Source of the DNA: Diadema setosum
Taxonomy: Eukaryota; Echinodermata; Echinoidea; Diadematoida; Diadematidae
Length of the DNA stretch: 64,000 bases
Direction: 5' to 3'
NCBI GenBank assembly: GCA_033980235.1
Contig: CM067075.1
Coordinates: 24,189,061 to 24,253,060, forward strand
The notes beneath the pieces were generated by a model that was given only the letters and a program-made list of their open reading frames with translations, made no database searches and was not told the DNA's origin. Positions 1 through 8,962 of the stretch are shown here, piece after piece; the first letter of the stretch is position 1; every line of letters begins with the position of its first letter. The position numbers and the translations under genes were made by a program.

Positions 1-100
1 TGAGTTCTTGCACAGTTGGAGCAGGAAGAGACTGAGTAGACAATTTAGGTTCTGGTGATAAGAGCCAGTGCATTGCTGTGAACTGTGCACAACCTTTCAG

Positions 101-370
101 TCACTTGCTAAGCCAGTCACGATCATGGTCTCTTACATCTCTTGTCAGGGGATTGTAGTCTACAGAACAGGGCGGGTACATCGTCTCAACTGAAGTTACT
201 TTTCCTGTTGGCTTGAGCTGATGCCATTTGCACTCAACATCGGTCCTACTGATGTTGTGAATACCAAATATGACAAGTGCGGCAGTATGACTGCCCTTGT
301 AGTCACCTTGTGGACATTCACAGGTAGAACCTTTGATGTCTTTTTCATCCCCATACACCTGATAGGCCAT
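101..370 (-). pseudogene. SWIM-zinc-finger-like fragment
   Basis: An 89-codon open frame reads like the C-terminal part of SWIM-domain proteins common in invertebrate genomes. It shows CECPQGDYKGSHTAAL, then TDVECKW, then a PLTRDVRDHDRDWL tail. The canonical SWIM pattern is CxC followed by CxH; here the CxC is present but the second cysteine is replaced by serine (GSH), so zinc binding is doubtful. Such domains occur both in host genes and in transposon-derived multi-domain proteins, and the neighbours here are mobile-element remnants. I see no splice context that ties it to a larger gene. A partial exon of a gene lying outside the window is also possible. Confidence 0.35.
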
Positions 371-980
371 CAGTTAAGGCTGAAAAAGAGGCTTTAAAAT
401 GAGTTTTGTTCCAGCAACACTGGTAGTACTTTCTGAATACGAAAATGTGGATGTTTTCTTTCTTTCTTTCTCTTTTTCTTTTTTGGCACAGTACTATGGG
501 ATAAACAAATTTTAAATTTCAGTCATTTTTTGTAAAAATACACTTTTGGGACATTTTCATTATTAGAAGAATCTAAATATTCAGAATCTAACCCTGATAA
601 AATCATGATGGTGGGCAGAAATGTTCGCTACAGGGTGAACTGCATCGAGTACCACATATTGAGGCAAAGAGTCAAAACAATTTATTGCATGTGCAATGTC
701 TTTCAAAATACGGAATAAAAATGTTGTGAAGCCATTTCATCATGGACGAGTAAGATGACAATGTATTAATTCTTGAATATTAATCACATTGACCCAAGCA
801 CCGATGCATACACATTCTGTTGTTTCTGAACTTTGCACTGAGGTTTCTTGGTGTACATAGACCATATCTTGTCAAAAGAAGTAGAAGACAATTTGTGTTA
901 CAAATTTCGCTACTTTGTATAAAACGAGAATATGAAGAATTTGATCAAGTTTGCCTTGGCGAGTGATGTGCAGGTCGACT
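371..980. other. No gene seen
   Basis: AT-rich sequence with a short CTTT-type pyrimidine run near 455-485. No coding or structural signal was recognised. Confidence 0.5.
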
Positions 981-1199
981 CTATTGCAAATGATGCATTT
1001 CACAGGCAGCACAGCAGAACTTGAAGAGCTTCCAGAAGAAAATCTGGATCTTGACTCTGAGCTGCTTTGGGGATGAAAAAGATGCTTCTGATGGACCCGG
1101 CTCCTCCTTCAGCTTTCGTTTCCTAGCAAGATTCAGGCGTTTACTATCTATAAACCTCCTGTAGCATGTTTCATGGAATCCCATACATGTGTAATACAC
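981..1199 (-). pseudogene. Fragment with FHETCYRRF motif, transposon-like protein
   Basis: The 72-codon frame contains GFHETCYRRFIDSKRLNLARKRK. This resembles the zinc-binding YHxxCYxxFT...K motif near the N-terminus of large uncharacterised mobile-element-type proteins of cnidarians and echinoderms. The frame then degenerates into a basic low-similarity tail. No full domain is present and nothing upstream continues it, so I treat it as a remnant. Recognition is from motif memory only. Confidence 0.28.
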
Positions 1200-1956
1200 T
1201 TTTCACTGTGATGCAACGGTTTCCAAATGTCACAAGTTTTGGTGACGTCAATCCAAAATGCCCTAAAGTTTACAAGAATACCATTTGGGCAGTTTTCGTA
1301 GCCAAGCAAATGGCTAAGACAAATTGCTTTAGACTTAAGCAAAATGTCTTGGAAGTTTCTAGACTCATATATTTTCTTATTGATTCTATCCAAAGTCACA
1401 TTTGTTGTACCATTGAATTGGTCAAACCTTCACATTTTCTAACTTGATCAGGTCCTCACTTCACATGTGACCAACATCATTGACATACATGTCACATAGC
1501 TCAGCCTCATTTTTTACAGCCACGCATCCCAGTAAAAAACTCAACCTGCTTTGGATTTTCTCTGGAAATCCTCCACAGCAAACGAACTTACTGCTTTGTT
1601 GCTGCTTTTACTAACACTCGCTGAAGACAACATGATCGACAATGATGTGTCAATAGCCTCTGTTGCCTTACTTATGTCACGTGCCACTGTACTCTACACT
1701 TTCACGATGTGCATGTGGAGCCAAAGACATAGAATTGTCTACTATAACTGATGCTCAAGATACATTTAATGCTCAAAGAACCCAAACATGTGTTGCTATT
1801 GCATTGTTGTTTAGTTCATTGGCATTATAGCTCAGTGGTGGTGGTGACTATTGCTCCATTAGTGTTTACCAGGTACTGTAGCTACAAATCCTGCAGAGCC
1901 AGTTGATACAGAGATCTTCTTCCTGCTCGATGTTAGACGTACAGCTTTTAGCGCTT
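1200..1956. other. No gene seen between remnants
   Basis: Short open frames occur on both strands (for example 1148-1399 minus) but show no family motif. This is probably decayed mobile-element DNA, given the flanking remnants. Confidence 0.4.
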
Positions 1957-2214
1957 TCATCTTTCTTTGGGCTTCTCCTGTAGAGAAGAGCAAAGTGGCA
2001 CCCAGTGTTCAACGAGCTTGTTTAGGTGCTGACCAAGTGACAACCATCTTGTTGCAGCACGCTTCAAAATCTTACGTGTTAGGGTCATTACTTGTGTAGT
2101 TCTTGCACAGGACGTCTCATGTACATAGTTCTTGCAGTGTTTACACTCCTTTGATATGTGAAGTGCTTTTGTCCAAGTAGTACCAGATATCAACCAGCAA
2201 GTCAGCCAGTGCAA
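1957..2214 (-). pseudogene. hAT-like transposase-derived fragment (TRWLSL motif)
   Basis: The 85-codon frame contains KILKRAATRWLSLGQHL followed by NKLVEHWVPL. This matches the TRWLSL...L..W..L block typical of hAT-superfamily transposase-derived proteins (DUF4371/ZMYM-like group), where it precedes the helical insertion. A Cys-x2-Cys (CKHCKNY) lies upstream. The N-terminal zinc finger, the catalytic acidic residues and the C-terminal dimerisation region are absent. The copy is therefore a truncated relic in an array of unrelated remnants. Confidence 0.5.
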
Positions 2215-2246
2215 CTGGCAAGGCCTGAGCTGCTCTCTTGGCTGTG

Positions 2247-2462
2247 TTATGGATCATATGACATGGGCATCCCGTTACATAAATCAAGCCCTGTTTGCCC
2301 TTCCAGGTAGCTCTGAATCCTTAGACCTGGACTTATTGACCGGATTACCTGCTCCGTCACCTCTTCTTCTGTGAACTCTTTTCGCAGCCCACTGTCAATC
2401 TGTCGAGCCAGGCTGGAGAAGGACAGATGATTCTTCAGCTGGGGCCTGCCAATATTTCCCAT
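2247..2462 (-). pseudogene. Gag-like retrotransposon fragment
   Basis: The frame reads LKNHLSFSSLARQIDSGL, then VTEQVIRSISPGLRIQSYLEG. This pattern (L.Y/FSSL..QI..G...., V...VIR.ISPG..LR.YLE) is shared by gag-like proteins predicted next to LTR-retrotransposon pol genes in fish and invertebrates. Only about 70 residues remain. The zinc-knuckle and protease regions are not seen. It abuts the hAT-like fragment on the same strand, so this stretch is a mosaic rather than one element. Confidence 0.42.
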
Positions 2463-2669
2463 GATATGAAACTCCCAGCATAGGGACAGGCTACCATGTT
2501 AAAAAGGGCATTGAGCATCATCCACTTTGGGTTGTGGTGGTTCTGTGGTCTCCTGAGGTTGGCTGGTTGGTTGTGGTTCAAGCTTGTAATTGAGACTCTG
2601 CCCATTCATCTTCTTAATCAGTACCTCCTTTACCCTATATATCCAACAATGCCTTATACTGTGCTGGGG

Positions 2670-3005
2670 CAGATTCTGGTGATCCTCACCAGCTTTCACT
2701 GACACCAGCTGAAACAGAAGTTTAGATCTCCAAATTATGCTAGCAGTACTGAAGAAGTTTGAAAGTGTGGTAGAGACTTACATTTGTAGAAGTGTAAGTC
2801 TACTTTTGTACCTGTCTGAAAGTACAATGTTGGTAAAATCTGAGCCTTGTAGAATTGGTTGTCAATGTCCACCCCCTCTCTGCGATCAACACCAGCGACA
2901 CCCTCTCCTTCACCTTCGGTTTACTTCTGGACCCATCTTGTCCAATACAGTTTGTTTGGCCAGTGTGTTGCCTGACACCAATCGCTGATGTTTGGTCTTT
3001 CAAAG
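2670..3005 (-). repeat. Duplicated exon-like segment, copy 1 (broken)
   Basis: This segment is homologous to 3688-4010 about 1 kb away. Shared blocks include the flank around CTGGTGATCCTCACCAGC, the AGCTGAAACAGAAGT tract, and an exon-like core. On the minus strand the core reads ISDWCQATHWPNKLYWTRW, then hits an in-frame TAA (plus-strand tta at 2921-2923). After the stop the same frame resumes similarity to copy 2 and ends in VDIDNQFYKAQI. The donor seen in copy 2 is altered here. This copy is therefore a decayed duplicate. Confidence 0.6.
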
Positions 3006-3302
3006 ATCTGCAAAGCTTGTCTTACCTTTTAATTGCCCAGTGCATTCATCTGAAAATGCAATAAGTTTGCAAATTTTCAGTCCTCTTTCTTCCTTCAGAT
3101 GATTTGTGGCATTTGAAATGAAGCATGCCACTGTAGGAACATCCTGTTTCATATCACTTGAGATGATGTGAATTGATTTACATGTATACAGGAGATGAGT
3201 CTGTACAAGCTTCATTGTTACATTTGTAAAAAGCAACCATAGACAGGAGTGTTTGCTGTTAAAAACCAATGGGCAGCTTGCACTTCGCGTTGCATAGTGC
3301 AT
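3000..3302 (-). pseudogene. DDE-like fragment with FSDxC...QxK motif
   Basis: The last third of this 100-codon frame reads LKICKLIAFSDECTGQ, then LKGKTSFADL and a stop. It resembles the FSDGCxxQYKxxxxFxDV block of uncharacterised transposase-like proteins of cnidarians and echinoderms, where the aspartate is thought to belong to an RNase-H-like core. The usual DGC is DEC here. The N-terminal two thirds show no clear similarity. The frame stops exactly where duplicated segment copy 1 begins, so a rearrangement joint lies near 3000. Confidence 0.35.
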
Positions 3303-3687
3303 ATGAAGTTCTTCGAGAAATCTGCCCTAATTAACTCACCTCATTTGCTAGCACATTCTTTGTTGCACAGCAAAATTACTGCTACTGCCATCTGGCTTGG
3401 AATAGGTAAATAATGACTCTGTTATTTTTTTTTTACCTTGGCTGGAGCAGTGGCCATGATCTCCATACAGCCCAGGCTACAGTATTGTAATCCTTTATCT
3501 ACTTGTGTCTAGACTTTCACAAGTTGGTAACATAAAATAATAACTAGGGATCTAGATTTAGATCTAGAATTCTACATGTAGATTCTAGATCCTATATGGC
3601 CTACTATGTCAGATATGCTTATAACTCATGTACATCATATTCATGTCCCAGCACTGGTCACCTCACAGTCCAAATCAGTGCTAATTA

Positions 3688-4010
3688 AGATTCTGGTGAC
3701 TCTCACCAGCTTTCAATGATGCTAGCTGAAACAGAAGTCTAGATCTCCAGAGGATGTGAACAATAGTGAAAAAGTTTGAACGCAGAGTTGAAACATAGAA
3801 GTGTAAGTCTACTTCTGTACTTACCTGAAATTAGTAAAATCTGAGCCTTGTTGAACTGGTTGTCAATGTCCATCCCCTTTCCACAATCAACACCGTCTTT
3901 ACCTTTGCCTTCGGTTGAATTCTCGACCCATCTTGTCCAGATTAAGTTGTTCGGATTGTGTGTTGCCCGACACCAATTGCTTATATCTTTAGTCTCCACA
4001 GTAGCGAGTT
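3688..4010 (-). repeat. Duplicated exon-like segment, copy 2 (intact)
   Basis: This is the partner of 2670-3005. It has the same flanking tract (CTGGTGACTCTCACCAGC, then AGCTGAAACAGAAGT) and the same exon core, here without stop codons and with a consensus splice donor. Two copies in direct orientation about 1.02 kb apart indicate a tandem segmental duplication. Confidence 0.6.
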
Positions 4011-4146
4011 CATGGTCATCACGGAATTTCACATAGGCATATTGGAACTTCGTGTCGTACTCACTTGACAATGTGGCAGCAATTGCAAGAATATTGAAAT
4101 TGTGCAGGAAGCGAACAAGACGGAAGACTGGTGAAGTGAAGCTCAA
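3825..4146 (-). CDS. Candidate exon of unknown family (WCxATHNPxxLxWTRW)
   Basis: An open frame of about 107 codons ends at a strong minus-strand donor (TTTCAG then GTAAGTAC, boundary at 3825). A possible acceptor (TTATGATTGAG) lies near 4142. Visible residues include KFQYAYVKFRDDHEL, ISNWCRATHNPNNLIWTRW, GVDCGKGMDIDNQF. Three cysteines and several tryptophans suggest a small extracellular or disulfide-bearing domain, but I do not recognise the family. The related copy at 2670-3005 is broken. It could be an exon of a gene extending out of the window, or part of a mobile element; no neighbouring exon was found. Confidence 0.3.
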
Positions 4147-4534
4147 TCATAAACAGTATGACGATAGTGAATTCAAAAGTGTGAAGCGCAGATATGATGC
4201 ATAAGTTACGTAGTGACTGAAAGTAATGTAGAGTCAAACTATCTGTGTGATGGTAGTGCATTGTTGTGGAATCGCTATACACCTACTCACCATTCTTGGA
4301 GTTGTCAGAACAGGTACAAGGTAACTCTGACTTCAGAGAGGTTCAAGGGCTCAATTCTGAAAGCAGTACTTCAACTTCTATCTGGTGCACTGGCAACTGA
4401 CAAATGACAACTGAACTGACAACTACAGAGAGTGGCATAATGCTGTCACTTTTATACTCCTCTTGAAGGGAGGGGGATTACCCTATTATTGTTTCCCACA
4501 AGGGGGCACTCCCACTACACCCCACCGCAAGTCG

Positions 4535-5008
4535 TCAAGAAGCCAGGATATGGCGGTAGTGTAGCTTGAGGTTTTGGATAACTCCTCCGTCCATGGGTTG
4601 TGTCACGCTGGTTGTGTTTGGGGGCTCTTTGACTGTAGCACAGCCTCAAATACTGGATTTGTGGTGAATGACCCTCCACCTATCCAGAGAAAGACAACAA
4701 ATAATTTTGAATTTGTGATGGAAGAATACCTTTCTCAGTTGGTTCTCAAACAGACGACTGTTCATCCATGCCTTTCTGTTGGCCTCATATTCGACAGGCA
4801 ACTTGTGGACATTTTTGAACGTGTGTGGCTTCTTGCTCTTGCCAATTACATTTTCATGGGTGGGTGTTTCTCCATTTTCCCGAGTGGATCTCTCCCCATT
4901 TTCCACTGTTGGTGTCTCCCCAGTAGGGAGGGTCTTCCCCTCTGCCTGGGAATCCTCTTTCATCGGGATCTCCTTTTCCCTGATGGAAATGTCTGAAAAG
5001 TCCCCCAA
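4535..5008 (-). mobile_element. pogo/Tigger-type transposase remnant
   Basis: Two blocks in one frame match the DDE_1 core of Tc1/mariner-superfamily pogo/Tigger transposases. The first is KKPHTFKNVHKLPVEYEANR followed by KAWMNSRLFENQL. The second is PPNTTSVTQPMDGGVIQNLK, followed by LHYRHIL, at about 4540-4618. A single stop after HHKSSI (near 4643) separates them. The NCPAHP-type catalytic aspartate segment is not recognisable and the N-terminal helix-turn-helix is missing. Upstream of the first block the frame is a degenerate Glu/Thr-rich repeat (GETPTVENGE, NGETPTHENV). The copy is inactive. Confidence 0.62.
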
Positions 5009-5689
5009 CCCCTCAGCTGGGACACCTGTCTCAGGAGGAGCTGGAAATTCCTCCGTAACTGTTACCTCAATTTACTCCAATGGGTTCAACACTTGTTGAA
5101 CAGTGCCAGATGGGTCTCCAAACCATAGAAGCATATCACAATCTTTTGCGTTTGATTATTGTCCTTCACAATCATGTCACTTTCTCGAAGATAGCAATTA
5201 ACATAGCCTCCTTCTAGTCCTTGACTCTCATATTTGCATAGGGTGAACCTTTCCGCAGAAATGCACTTCAGTGTAGCCATATGTGTGTGTTACGGTAAAT
5301 CTGGTAAAAAAATAGATAAATAAATGTGTTGTCAACTGTGAATTAGCTGTAGAACAGTGATACATGCATAGTAGTAGCAAAGATATATTCATGGAGGTCC
5401 AGGAGAGTTGAGCCAATTTTTGCATTATGAGCCATAGATGTATTTCCCAAAATCTACATTGTTGGATGGCTAATTTCTGGTCATTTGAATTTTAAATATT
5501 ATGCAATAAAAAAACGTATATCATACACCAACACATTCCAGTCTTTTGGAAGTTTGAACAGTGTATGAACATTGACTTCCAGCTATTAAGCATCCAGCGT
5601 CAAATTATTTTGACGGACATTGTCACAATGTTTGTCACAGTTATCAACGTTCATATTTTTGCTCTTACAGAAGTCTGCGTTCATATCAT
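5009..5689. other. Unassigned interval between two transposon relics
   Basis: A minus-strand frame at 5086-5280 (65 codons, with GGYVNCYLRESD) has no family I recognise and runs into another frame toward 5010. It may be a decayed element ORF. No integrase or LTR could be recognised here, although the adjacent Gypsy pol fragment would be expected to continue into integrase in this direction. Confidence 0.35.
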
Positions 5690-6910
5690 TTATGCTCTAG
5701 AAAGTGTATCAGCCATTACGTTGTCCTTTCCTTTGATGTGAGTCACTTTTAGTCCATATGGCTGCCGAAACAGGCTCCATCGAAAGAGTCTCTGGTTCTT
5801 ACTGCGAAATCTCTCCAGGAAAGTCAACAGGTTGTGGTCTGTATATACATTTACTTCAGGTGACTTGCTCAGGTACGCCTCGAAATGTTGAACTGCTAAC
5901 ACCAGACCCAAGCACTCCTTTTCTATGGTGGAGTATCTCTGCTGATGTCTGTTCAACTTCTTGGAGAAGTAGCTGACAGGTTTCAGGGGACCAGATTTGT
6001 CCTTTTGTAGGAGTACAGCTCCAACCCCTACAACGCTGGCATCCACGGCGAGCTGAAAAGGTGTCTCGAAGTTTAGCGCTTCCAGCACTGGATCTGACAT
6101 CAACACTGCTTTCAGTTTGTTGAATGCTGTCTCACATGCTCCTGACCAGTCAAATTTGACCCCCTTCTTGAAAAGGTCCATCAGCGGGGCTACGACATCA
6201 CTGAAGTTTGGCACAAATTTACGGTAAAAACTGCACATCCCAAGAAAACGGAGCAGCTCTTTCTTGGAGGAGGGGGAGGGGAAATCTACGATTGCCTGGA
6301 CTTTGGCACTACGTGGAGACACACTACCTTGACCTATCTCATGACCCAAATAGGTCACAGTGGTTTTGGCAAATTCACATTTGGCCAAGTTCACAACTAG
6401 TCCTGCCTTGGAAAGCCTTCCAAACAGATCCCTCAAATGGGCTACATGCTCCTTCCAACTACTGCTATATACCAAGACATCATCTAGGTAGACTACACAG
6501 GTTTCATGCCCTGAGATCACACCATTCATCATTCTCTGAAATGTGGCAGGAGAATTTTTCATGCCAACAGGCATGACCCGACACTGGAAGAGACCTTGTG
6601 GGGTCACAAACGCTGAGATTTCCTTTGCTTCCTCTGATAGTGGCACCTGCCAATATCCCTTCATGAGATCTATCTTGCTCACATTGGCTGCATTTCCAAC
6701 TTGATCTATGCAGTCCTCAATACGAGGAAGAGGAAAAGAATCCGTCTTCGTAACCGCATTGACCTTGCGCAAGTCAATACAAAACCTTGTTGACTCATCT
6801 GGCTTTGGAACCAGTACTATTGGTGAACTCCAACTACTGTTGCTTTCTTCTATGATACCATGTTCAAGCATGTACTCTACTTCTTTGTTCACAAGAGCCT
6901 TGCCCTCTTT
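5690..6910 (-). pseudogene. Ty3/Gypsy pol fragment: reverse transcriptase + RNase H
   Basis: A 400-codon frame carries a nearly complete Ty3/Gypsy reverse transcriptase with the motifs in order: IVLVPKPD, FCIDLRKVNAVT, DSFPLPRIED, SKIDLMKGYWQVPL, and the catalytic VVYLDDVLVY (YLDD box). The connection and RNase H follow, with AVDASVVGVGAVL, the IEKECLGLVLAV glutamate, YTDHNLL, and the terminal DTLSRA. A stop codon sits directly after DTLSRA, where intact elements usually continue through a linker into integrase. No integrase follows. The 5' side is joined by a frameshift to 6889-7218. This is a truncated, frame-broken retrotransposon copy. Confidence 0.9.
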
Positions 6911-7218
6911 TCAGGATGAAGTCTGTATGGGTGCTGTTTTATTGGTTCACTCTCACCTACGTCAACCTTGTGAACGGTGTTAGTTGCGCAACCTAACTTG
7001 TCCCTACACACCTCTGGAAATTCTTGAAAAATTCCAACCACATCCTTCCTCTCTGATTCCGGCAAATGACCAAGCAATGTCTCTGGATTAGACATCACCT
7101 TGGAATTGTCTACCCTGGGAATCATTCCTGACTTGAAGTCTACTTCAGGCAAACTCTCTGCATCACTGGGTACAACATCCTGTACATGGACTGCAGCAAC
7201 ACCAGAGGAGTCATACAT
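6889..7218 (-). pseudogene. Ty3/Gypsy pol, segment upstream of reverse transcriptase
   Basis: A 109-codon frame precedes the RT on the same strand and is offset by a frameshift near 6895-6915. It holds the usual lead-in to Gypsy RT: LLGHLPESERKDVVGIFQEF, PEVCRDKLG, and PIKQHPYRLHPEK, the substrate-entry strand just before RT motif 1. No protease active-site DTGA/DSGA is seen. Upstream (7219-7500) I see no gag or LTR. The frameshift means that no continuous pol can be read from this copy. Confidence 0.75.
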
Positions 7219-7499
7219 GCTCTTACCACCTGCATCTGTTTCTCTTTATGCATGATTTCATCAGTTTGAATACAAAGACATTTGCTTCTGGTAAACTAAA
7301 TTATTTTAAACAGAAACATACATTCATTTTCCACACATCAAATGCATCTTTGATGTACATCAATCTACATATGTGGGATGATCAAGCAAAATTTGTCTGA
7401 AGTCGGCAAAATTCATTTTTGGGTAATTTTATACCATACTTTTCTGCATACTTTCAGCTTCATGCTAGTGAAAACCGCATGTATATATGACCTTGAACC
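7219..7499. other. No gene seen
   Basis: AT-rich sequence between the pol relic and the DUF7869-like relic. No LTR terminus (TG...CA with a direct copy) was recognised. Confidence 0.4.
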
Positions 7500-7611
7500 C
7501 TACAAATTTTACCTATATACCTGAAGTGATGGTACTGTAGAACTTTGGGCATTGGACCAAAGTATTCGGCAAGAAAAGTGTTCCAGGCCCTTTGATAGGC
7601 AAGAACAGATC
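7500..7611 (-). pseudogene. DUF7869-like C-terminal fragment
   Basis: Reading minus from the edge of the MITE, the frame gives AYQRAWNTFLAEYFGPMPKV and then LQYHHF. It ends at a plausible donor (TTCAG then GTATAT). The W..FL..YF...P.L..HHF pattern is the block that usually follows the DUF7869 catalytic-like region in transposon-type proteins of invertebrates. It lies just beyond the MITE that interrupts the neighbouring copy and seems to repeat a block also present at 7802-7900. Confidence 0.4.
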
Positions 7612-7801
7612 AGGGGGGCATTTCATGAAGGAACTTGTCGGATAAAATGTCCAACAAGTCAATTATGTCCGACAGGTCAGTTATATCCGACAAGTTCAGA
7701 GAAATCAGCCAATCAGACTAAAGAATTTCTCAAAACTTGTCGGATATAATTGACTTGTCAGATATTTTATCCGACAAGTTCCTTCATGAAATGCCCCCCT
7801 G
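7611..7801. repeat. Foldback MITE, GGGGGCATTTCATGAA family
   Basis: A 191-bp near-palindrome with arms of about 40 bp: CAGGGGGGCATTTCATGAAG... at the left and its reverse complement at the right end. The arms contain AACTTGTCGGATAAAAT, and the loop contains CAGCCAATCAGAC. No target duplication was identified. It is inserted in a DUF7869-like pseudogene. Confidence 0.85.
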
Positions 7802-8227
7802 TCTTCCTTCCCAAAAAGCTGGGGGATGTTAGTCCCAGCTTTTGAAGCACTAGCAGATACTTCTTCACAAATGTCTTCCAAGCAGCGAACTCTCCTCTTG
7901 CGTATGCATTGTTTGATGAGGCAGAAACATCATTTGGGATGAACTTTGTATGACCTACCAACATGAAGTTTGGGCTTTGTGCTTCCCACAGGGGACTCGC
8001 CACATTAGATAGGCAATGAGGAAATGAGGAAATGATTTTTGTTTTGGCGTTGCAATTGTCACAGTGCAGATGGACAGTATCCTCTCCAAACCCATACTTA
8101 TCAAAAAAGTGCTTAAGCAGATTGATAACCACCTCCGAACCTTTGCTGATCGCAAACGCCTCATCGATATGGTAGTTTGCCAGCAGAATAAAAAAATAAA
8201 AAGGGAAGCAAAATGGAAAATCAACAA
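7802..8227 (-). pseudogene. DUF7869-like mobile-element protein, frameshifted
   Basis: In minus orientation one frame gives IDEAFAISKGSEVVINLLKH, FFDKYGFGEDTVHLHCDNCN. A second frame supplies FLIAYLMWRVPCGKHK. The first frame then resumes with FMLVGHTKFIPND. These are the successive blocks of DUF7869 (HLHxDNCxGQNKN, YLxWRV, GHTKFxPD), found in many transposon-derived proteins of cnidarians and echinoderms. The two frame switches within about 60 bp, plus the MITE abutting the C-terminal side, make it a pseudogene. The function of the intact family is not established. Confidence 0.6.
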
Positions 8228-8387
8228 ATTTTCAATTTACATCCTGCAAGAGTATTCAATTTGTAAAAGTACTCCATACTTTAAGTATTTTGTTTGTTTC
8301 TTTTTTATTTTGTATGAAAACATAGAGTGGCATTAGTAACAACTCAGCAGGCCAGCTAACTTCCCGTACTCTTACCCAAAATTGTAT

Positions 8388-8424
8388 CCTCCCCCCCCCC
8401 AAAAAAAAAGGGGGAAAAAAAACA
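8388..8424. repeat. Poly-C / poly-A low-complexity tract
   Basis: A run of about 10 C is followed by A-rich sequence. A similar C-run/A-run junction occurs at 9835-9863. Confidence 0.9.
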
Positions 8425-8444
8425 AAAAACCAGCTGTGAGTCAG

Positions 8445-8541
8445 ATCAGTGTCGATTCGCGAAACAACATCTTGCGAAAATGTCTATGACCTCGTCATTC
8501 ACGGAAATATCTGTGCGCAAAAATAACAGCGTATACAGTAT
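8445..8541. repeat. CGCGAAAA-type MITE, right-half remnant
   Basis: Contains GATTCGCGAAAC, CTTGCGAAAATG and the terminal AAATAACAGCGTATACAGTA. These match the right half of the fuller copy at 29782-29985. Confidence 0.6.
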
Positions 8542-8570
8542 GTCAATGTCCACTTTTCATGCAAGTTTCA

Positions 8571-8962
8571 TTTAAAGGTGTTATGTTACCATTTACAGAT
8601 GAAACAAAAATCCAGCATTAGTGCTTTAAAATACATTGTAGTTCCAAAATTTGAGTTTGGGGTAGAAACAACCACTGTAAAAATTTGAATCTGTGTAATC
8701 AATGTTAAGTATTATTAATAGACAAAATGTGAACAATAGTTATAATAAAAAAATGTTGCCAGACTAAACCGTGACCGTCTAGAGTTATGGTTTAATGAGA
8801 AAAATACTGATATCTCCTTATTTATATTTTAGGCTTTAGTGTGAAAATTTTATATGGTAGGATGTTTTGTGATACAACAGACCTACACGTATGCATCAAA
8901 TGTGATATCTCGAACACTTTTTGGATCACTGTTCCCAAAGTCAAACAGGACCTTTAATCTGT
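8571..8962. repeat. Possible TTAAAGG-ended MITE
   Basis: Left end TTTAAAGGTGTTATG and right end CAGGACCTTTAA are short, imperfect terminal inverted repeats about 390 bp apart. The AT-rich interior has no coding potential. This is tentative because the arms are short. Confidence 0.35.

Noticed and set aside
4574..5099. Plus-strand frames opposite the Tigger remnant
   Set aside because: No family motif; the minus strand carries the transposase blocks.
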